This document shows, piece after piece, positions 4,898 through 8,138 of a stretch of 8,138 bases of DNA (positions within the stretch are counted from its first letter, which is position 1; each line of letters starts with the position of its first letter). The translations under genes and the position numbers were made by a program. The DNA lies in NCBI GenBank assembly GCA_030743445.1, contig JASLSL010000174.1, positions 1 to 8,138 on the forward strand, given 5' to 3'. The notes beneath the pieces are model-generated. The model did no database searches. It had not been told where the DNA came from and saw only the letters and a list, made by a program, of their open reading frames with translations. The DNA comes from Alphaproteobacteria bacterium. Lineage in GTDB: Bacteria; Pseudomonadota; Alphaproteobacteria; UBA8366.

Positions 4898-5679
4898 CCG
4901 AGGCCGCGCCGTCGCCGCTGCTCCGTGTCACCGGACTGACGCACCGCTATGGCGAGATCGTTGCCTGCCGCGACATCTCCTTCGAGCTCTTCGCGCGCGA
5001 GGTCCTCGGCGTCGTCGGCGAATCGGGTTCGGGCAAGACGACGCTCCTGAACTGTTGCTCGGCCCATCTCGAGCCGACCGCCGGCCGCGTCGAATACGAC
5101 ACGAGGACGCACGGCCTTGCCGACGTCTTCGGCCTGCGCGAGCCCGAGCGCCGCATGCTGATGCGCACCGACTGGGGTGTGGTGCATCAGAATCCGCGCG
5201 ACGGGTTGCGCATGGACGTTACCGCCGGCGGCAACGTTGCCGAGCGGCTGATCATGACCGGAGCCCGGCACTACGGCCGGGTCAGGGGCGAAGCGACCAC
5301 GTGGATGGATCGGGTCGAGCTCGAGCTCGACCGCGTCGACGATCCGCCGAAGACCTACACGGGCGGCATGCAGCAACGCCTGCAGATCGCCCGTAACCTG
5401 GTGACGAAGCCGCGGCTCGTGTTCATGGACGAACCGACGGGCGGACTCGACGTCTCGGTGCAGGCGCGGCTCCTCGATCTGTTGCGCGGGCTGGTGCGCG
5501 AGCTCGGCATTGCCGCGATCGTCGTCACCCACGACCTCGCGGTGACGCGGCTGTTGGCCGACCGGCTGATGGTGATGCGCCGCGGCGAGGTGGTCGAGAC
5601 CGGGCTCACCGACCAGGTGCTGGACGACCCGCAGAACCCCTACACCCAGCTCCTGGTGTCGTCCGTCTTGCAAGTGTGA
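4894..5679 (+). CDS. phnK: C-P lyase ABC-type ATPase PhnK
   Basis: This 261-residue ABC-family nucleotide-binding protein is not a transporter part. PhnK docks on the PhnJ side of the core complex and is needed for phosphonate use. Walker A is GESGSGKT (42-49), Q-loop Gln99 in VVHQNP, signature YTGGMQQ (155-161), Walker B LVFMDEP (175-181) followed by TGGLD, and H-loop His213 in VVTHD. The C-terminal LVSSVLQV is typical of the family. The signature has Thr156 where the usual residue is Ser. AGGAGG (4878-4883) lies 10 nt before the ATG, which overlaps the phnJ stop by 4 nt. It resembles Opp/Dpp-type ATPases, but position and the DVSVQARLLDLLRGL segment fit PhnK. A 20-bp perfect palindrome lies within it. 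Confidence 0.97.
   Translation: MTEAAPSPLLRVTGLTHRYGEIVACRDISFELFAREVLGVVGESGSGKTTLLNCCSAHLEPTAGRVEYDTRTHGLADVFGLREPERRMLMRTDWGVVHQNPRDGLRMDVTAGGNVAERLIMTGARHYGRVRGEATTWMDRVELELDRVDDPPKTYTGGMQQRLQIARNLVTKPRLVFMDEPTGGLDVSVQARLLDLLRGLVRELGIAAIVVTHDLAVTRLLADRLMVMRRGEVVETGLTDQVLDDPQNPYTQLLVSSVLQV
5313..5332. other. 20-bp perfect palindrome inside phnK
   Basis: GGTCGAGCTCGAGCTCGACC equals its own reverse complement. It encodes alternating Val/Glu/Leu/Glu/Leu/Asp codons (GTC, GAG, CTC, GAC), which favour such symmetry in a GC-rich genome. It may be a by-product of codon preference. Confidence 0.5.
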
Positions 5680-5688
5680 GGGGGGGCG

Positions 5689-6387
5689 ATGGAACCGTTG
5701 ATCGAGGTCAGGGGTCTTGCCAAGACCTTCACGCTGCACACCCAGAAGGGCGCCCGCATCCCCGTATTCGAGAAGCTCGACCTCGTGGTCCACGCCGGCG
5801 AGTGCGTCGCGCTTTATGGTCCGTCCGGTTGCGGCAAGTCCTCGCTGCTGCGCTCGCTTTACGCCAACTACCTGCCGCAGGCGGGCGAGGTCCTGGTGCG
5901 CCACCGCGACGCCCGGATCGATATGGTCAAGGCCGAGCCCTCGACCGTGCTCGCCGTTAGGCGCGAGACGATCGGCTACGTCAGCCAGTTCCTGCGCGTC
6001 ATCCCGCGCATCCCGGCGCTCGAGGCGGTGGCCGAGCCGTTGCGCGCGCTCGGGACGGACGCCGAAGCGGCAGGGCGACGCGCGGCGGACCTGCTCGGTC
6101 GCCTCAACGTTCCCGAAGGGCTCTGGTCGCTGGCGCCCGCGACGTTCTCCGGCGGCGAACAACAGCGCGTCAACATCGCCCGCGGCTTCGTGGTAGACTA
6201 TCCGATCATGCTTCTCGACGAGCCAACCGCGGCGCTCGACGCCGATAATCGGCAGGGCGTCGTCGAGCTGATCCTCGGGGCCAAGGAACGCGGCGCCGGG
6301 GTCGTCGGCATCTTCCACGACGACGAAGTGAGGGAAGCGGTGGCGGACAGGGTGTTCGACTTGCGCGACTTTGCAGCGGCGGCATGA
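5689..6387 (+). CDS. phnL: C-P lyase ABC-type ATPase PhnL
   Basis: This 232-residue ABC-family ATPase works with PhnG, PhnH and PhnI in attaching ribose triphosphate to the phosphonate and is not itself a membrane transporter component. Walker A is GPSGCGKS (44-51), Q-loop Gln100 in YVSQFLR, signature FSGGEQQ (153-159), Walker B IMLLDEP (173-179) with TAALD, and a His210 switch in IFHDD. The PhnL-like N-terminus LAKTFTLHTQKGARIPVF (10-27) and the NYLPQAGEV segment distinguish it from LolD/MacB-type ATPases, which it otherwise resembles. The start follows a purine run (5678-5686) that includes the phnK stop region. It begins 9 nt after the phnK stop and ends overlapping the phnM ATG by 4 nt. 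Confidence 0.96.
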   Translation: MEPLIEVRGLAKTFTLHTQKGARIPVFEKLDLVVHAGECVALYGPSGCGKSSLLRSLYANYLPQAGEVLVRHRDARIDMVKAEPSTVLAVRRETIGYVSQFLRVIPRIPALEAVAEPLRALGTDAEAAGRRAADLLGRLNVPEGLWSLAPATFSGGEQQRVNIARGFVVDYPIMLLDEPTAALDADNRQGVVELILGAKERGAGVVGIFHDDEVREAVADRVFDLRDFAAAA

Positions 6388-7526
6388 GCAACGATTTGAT
6401 CATCACCAACGCCAGGATCGTGACCCGCGGCGAGATCGTCGACGGATCGGTGCACGTCGTGGGCGGTGCGATCGAGGCGATTGACGACAGCGGCAGCAGC
6501 CTCCCCGCGGCGCTCGACTTCGAGGGCGATTACCTGTTGCCAGGCCTCGTCGAGATGCACACCGACAACGTCGAGAAGCACTTCGTGCCACGGCCGGGCA
6601 TCATGTGGCCGGCGCCGATGGCCTCGCTCAACGCGCACGACACGCAGATCGCCGGCGCCGGAATCACCACTGTGCTCAACGCCGTCGCCGTCGGCGACTA
6701 TCGCGACCGCGGCATCCGCCCGCATATCCTGAAATCCTCGATCGAGGCGATCGGAGAGGGCTACAACGAAGGGCTGCTGCGCGCCGAGCACTTCCTGCAC
6801 CTGCGCTGCGAGGTCTCGGACCCGACCGTGTTGGACACCCTGGCCGAGCACATCGACGATCCGTTGGTCGTGCTGCTGTCGGTGATGGACCACACACCGG
6901 GCCAGCGCCAATGGCGCGACCTCGCGAAGCTGCACCGCCACAACCGCGACCAAAACTGGAGCGACGAGGACTTCCGCGCCTTCGTCGATAAGCGTCTGGA
7001 GTACCAGAAGGCGTATTCCGACAAGAACCGGAGCGCGATCGCCGAGCTGTGCCGGACCCGCGGCCTGCCGCTGGCGTCCCACGACGACACGACCGAGGGG
7101 CATGTCCTGGAATCGGTGGCGGCGGGCGTCACCATCTGCGAGTTCCCGTGCGAGCGACCGGCCGCGATCGAGGCGCGCAAGGAGGGTCTCGGCATCGTCA
7201 TGGGCGCGCCCAACGTCGTGCTCGGCGGGTCGCACTCGGGCAATGTCTCGGCGCTCGAGCTCGCCGCCGACGGCCTGCTCGACGGCGTATCCTCGGATTA
7301 CATGCCGACCAGCCTGTTGCACTCCGCCTTCGTGCTGCAAGAGGCGCTCGAGATGCCGTTGCCGACGGCGGTCGCCAAGGCGTCGTGCAACGTCGCCGAC
7401 TTGCTCGGCCTTGGCGATCGCGGCGAGATCGCCGCCGACAAGCGCGCCGACCTCGTGCGCGTGCGGCAGGCCGGCGACACGCCGATCGTTCGGACGGTGT
7501 GGCGCGAGGGCATCCGCGTCGCGTAA
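6384..7526 (+). CDS. phnM: Ribose 1-phosphonate triphosphate diphosphatase PhnM
   Basis: This 380-residue amidohydrolase-superfamily enzyme (EC 3.6.1.63) removes pyrophosphate from alpha-D-ribose 1-phosphonate 5-triphosphate to make the PhnJ substrate. Metal-site features are EMHTDNVEKH (57-66), with His59 and Asp61, ASHDDTTEGH, and the C-terminal GAPNVVLGGSHSGNVSA followed by SSDYMP. The N-terminal LIITNARIVT strand and C-terminal DKRADLVRV are the usual composite beta-domain of this superfamily. Length matches the E. coli enzyme (about 378). ATGA overlaps the phnL stop and no clear Shine-Dalgarno sequence precedes it (GCAGCGGCGGC), so translation probably depends on coupling to phnL. It is the last gene of the operon; a 28-bp palindrome begins 6 nt after its TAA. 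Confidence 0.97.
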   Translation: MSNDLIITNARIVTRGEIVDGSVHVVGGAIEAIDDSGSSLPAALDFEGDYLLPGLVEMHTDNVEKHFVPRPGIMWPAPMASLNAHDTQIAGAGITTVLNAVAVGDYRDRGIRPHILKSSIEAIGEGYNEGLLRAEHFLHLRCEVSDPTVLDTLAEHIDDPLVVLLSVMDHTPGQRQWRDLAKLHRHNRDQNWSDEDFRAFVDKRLEYQKAYSDKNRSAIAELCRTRGLPLASHDDTTEGHVLESVAAGVTICEFPCERPAAIEARKEGLGIVMGAPNVVLGGSHSGNVSALELAADGLLDGVSSDYMPTSLLHSAFVLQEALEMPLPTAVAKASCNVADLLGLGDRGEIAADKRADLVRVRQAGDTPIVRTVWREGIRVA

Positions 7527-7532
7527 TCCAAG

Positions 7533-7560
7533 TTGTCCGCTTTTGGCTAACAGCGGACAT
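7533..7560 (+). repeat. 28-bp palindrome directly after phnM
   Basis: TGTCCGCT (7534-7541) and AGCGGACA (7552-7559) are perfect 8-bp arms around a 10-nt loop, placed 7 nt after the phnM stop. In the operon mRNA it would fold into a stem-loop at the 3' end. There is no T-run after it, so it is not a classical intrinsic terminator, but it could protect the 3' end. Confidence 0.9.
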
Positions 7561-7577
7561 TAGGATCCGCTTCGGGA

Positions 7578-7606
7578 ATGTCCGCTCTTGGTGGGTAAGC
7601 GGAAAT
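7578..7606. repeat. 28-bp palindrome family, variant copy
   Basis: ATGTCCGCT (7578-7586) is an exact family arm and AAGCGGAAAT (7597-7606) is the partner arm with one change. The core CTTGGTGGGT is diverged and the copy is one base longer. It starts 45 bp after the previous copy. Confidence 0.75.
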
Positions 7607-7617
7607 TGACTGTTCTT

Positions 7618-7646
7618 ACTTCCGCTTAGAGGTGCAAAGCGGACTC
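7618..7646. repeat. 28-bp palindrome family, degenerate copy
   Basis: TCCGCTTA (7621-7628) and AAAGCGGACT (7636-7645) keep the inner arms, while the outer ATG/CAT ends are lost. It starts 40 bp after the previous copy and 47 bp before the next. Confidence 0.65.
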
Positions 7647-7664
7647 CGATATCAGCGTCACGTT

Positions 7665-7692
7665 ACGTCTGCTTTTGACCCTAAGCGGACAT
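7665..7692 (+). repeat. 28-bp palindrome family, clear copy
   Basis: ACGTCTGCTT (7665-7674) and AAGCGGACAT (7683-7692) pair at 8 of 10 positions around the core TTGACCCT. Compared with 457-484 it differs at only two positions. It is the last copy in the window and overlaps the end of the minus-strand open frame that follows. Confidence 0.9.
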
Positions 7693-8016
7693 TGGAGACA
7701 TCATGGCTACGCCAGCGGCAGCTTCGATGGTCAATTCGCCGCGTTGGGTCAGGCTGCACAAATCGTCCTTGGTGCCGTCGTCGACGCCGCGGACTAGATG
7801 GCGAACCCGCTGCTCGGCGGCCTCGACCAGCAGGTGCCGCACTCGCTTCAGGCCAGTGGCGGCGCTTTCCTCCTCGCCGGATAAATGTGCCCGCTCCTCG
7901 ATGGCGTCGACCGGTTCGGCGATGCCTTCTCCTAGATCGCCGATCCAAATAGATTCATCGCCGCTGTCAAAAGGGCTACCAAGCGTTGAACTTCCTTCCG
8001 CCAGAACACAAACCGA
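7681..8016 (-). pseudogene. Unrecognised coding-like remnant without a start codon
   Basis: On the minus strand a frame is open from after TAG (8019-8017) to TAG (7683-7681), 111 codons. It looks coding: G/C-ending codons dominate and the product is acidic and helical, with segments ESIWIGDLGEG, GLKRVRHLLVEAAEQRVRH and TKDDLCSLTQRGELTIEAA. No ATG occurs until near its end. Upstream the reading switches frame: another frame stays open across 8000-8035, and a third holds the short segment at 8030-8137. The C-terminal residues MSPMSA are contributed by the palindrome at 7665-7692, so the original end has been lost or replaced. I do not recognise the family. The best reading is a decayed gene on the strand opposite to phn. 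The plus-strand frames here are Ser/Arg-rich and look like shadows. Confidence 0.35.
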
Positions 8017-8029
8017 CTAGGACTGCACG

Positions 8030-8137
8030 TTATCCGTTCGGCATTCCGCTCACGTCACCGGCAGCGGCATCCGAATACTGCTCGGTCGCCAGGGCCATCG
8101 CCCGCGCACCAGCTTCCTCCATTTCCATGTCGCCTAG
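8030..8137 (-). CDS. Short unrecognised open frame, possibly partial
   Basis: The minus strand is open from the window edge to TAA (8032-8030), with ATG codons at 8128 and 8122. From 8128 it encodes 32 residues, MEMEEAGARAMALATEQY at the start and DVSGMPNG at the end. Codon choice is coding-like (GCG, CTG, GCC, ACC, GAG). The frame continues upstream past the ATG, so it could be the tail of a longer gene outside the window, or the front part of the broken gene at 7681-8016, from which it is separated by a frame change and two stops. No function can be assigned. Confidence 0.25.
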   Translation of the reverse strand, partial: LGDMEMEEAGARAMALATEQYSDAAAGDVSGMPNG

Positions 8138-8138
8138 C

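Noticed and set aside
4894..6387. PhnK and PhnL as ATPases of an ABC transporter.
   Set aside because: There is no permease or binding-protein gene beside them, and their sequences and places between phnJ and phnM fit the C-P lyase accessory ATPases.
7703..8020. 105-codon plus-strand open frame after phnM.
   Set aside because: Composition (Ser/Arg/Pro-rich, no family motif) is that of a shadow; the minus-strand frame over the same bases has coding-like codon use.

Overview
The window carries one complete, compact C-P lyase (carbon-phosphorus lyase) locus. A divergently transcribed PhnF-type repressor gene (911-1633, minus strand) faces a seven-gene operon phnG-H-I-J-K-L-M (1765-7526, plus strand). 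Every Phn assignment rests on family motifs read in the translations and on gene order. The genes are packed with 4-nt ATGA overlaps (G/H, I/J, J/K, L/M) or gaps of 3 and 9 nt (H/I, K/L), which suggests translational coupling. Together they would use ATP to load a phosphonate onto ribose (PhnG/H/I with ATPase PhnL), remove pyrophosphate (PhnM) and break the C-P bond by radical SAM chemistry (PhnJ, with ATPase PhnK associated). The set stops at phnM: no transporter (phnCDE), phnN, phnO or phnP is present here.

The organism is probably a soil-type alphaproteobacterium of the Hyphomicrobiales (Bradyrhizobium-like). This is inferred from the GC-rich operon, the PhnF-led order, and a 28-bp palindrome of the type ATGTCCGCT-N10-AGCGGACAT that I remember as abundant between genes in that group. 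No database search was possible.

Layout: 1-279, 3' end of an M48-type zinc metallopeptidase gene; 280-910, AT-richer gene-free stretch with five palindrome copies; 911-1633, phnF; 1634-1764, control region with an AT-rich core and repeated CGTCTAG half-sites; 1765-7526, phnGHIJKLM; 7527-7692, four more palindrome copies starting 6 nt after the phnM stop; 7681-8138, minus-strand coding-like remnants that I do not recognise.

The core is a known system and nothing in it looks like a new one. The most unusual structure is the pair of palindrome clusters flanking the locus. Within each cluster most copies start 45-47 bp apart, so each unit is about 28 bp of repeat plus 16-18 bp of spacer. Next in interest are the phnF/phnG operator layout and the frame-broken coding remnant beyond phnM.
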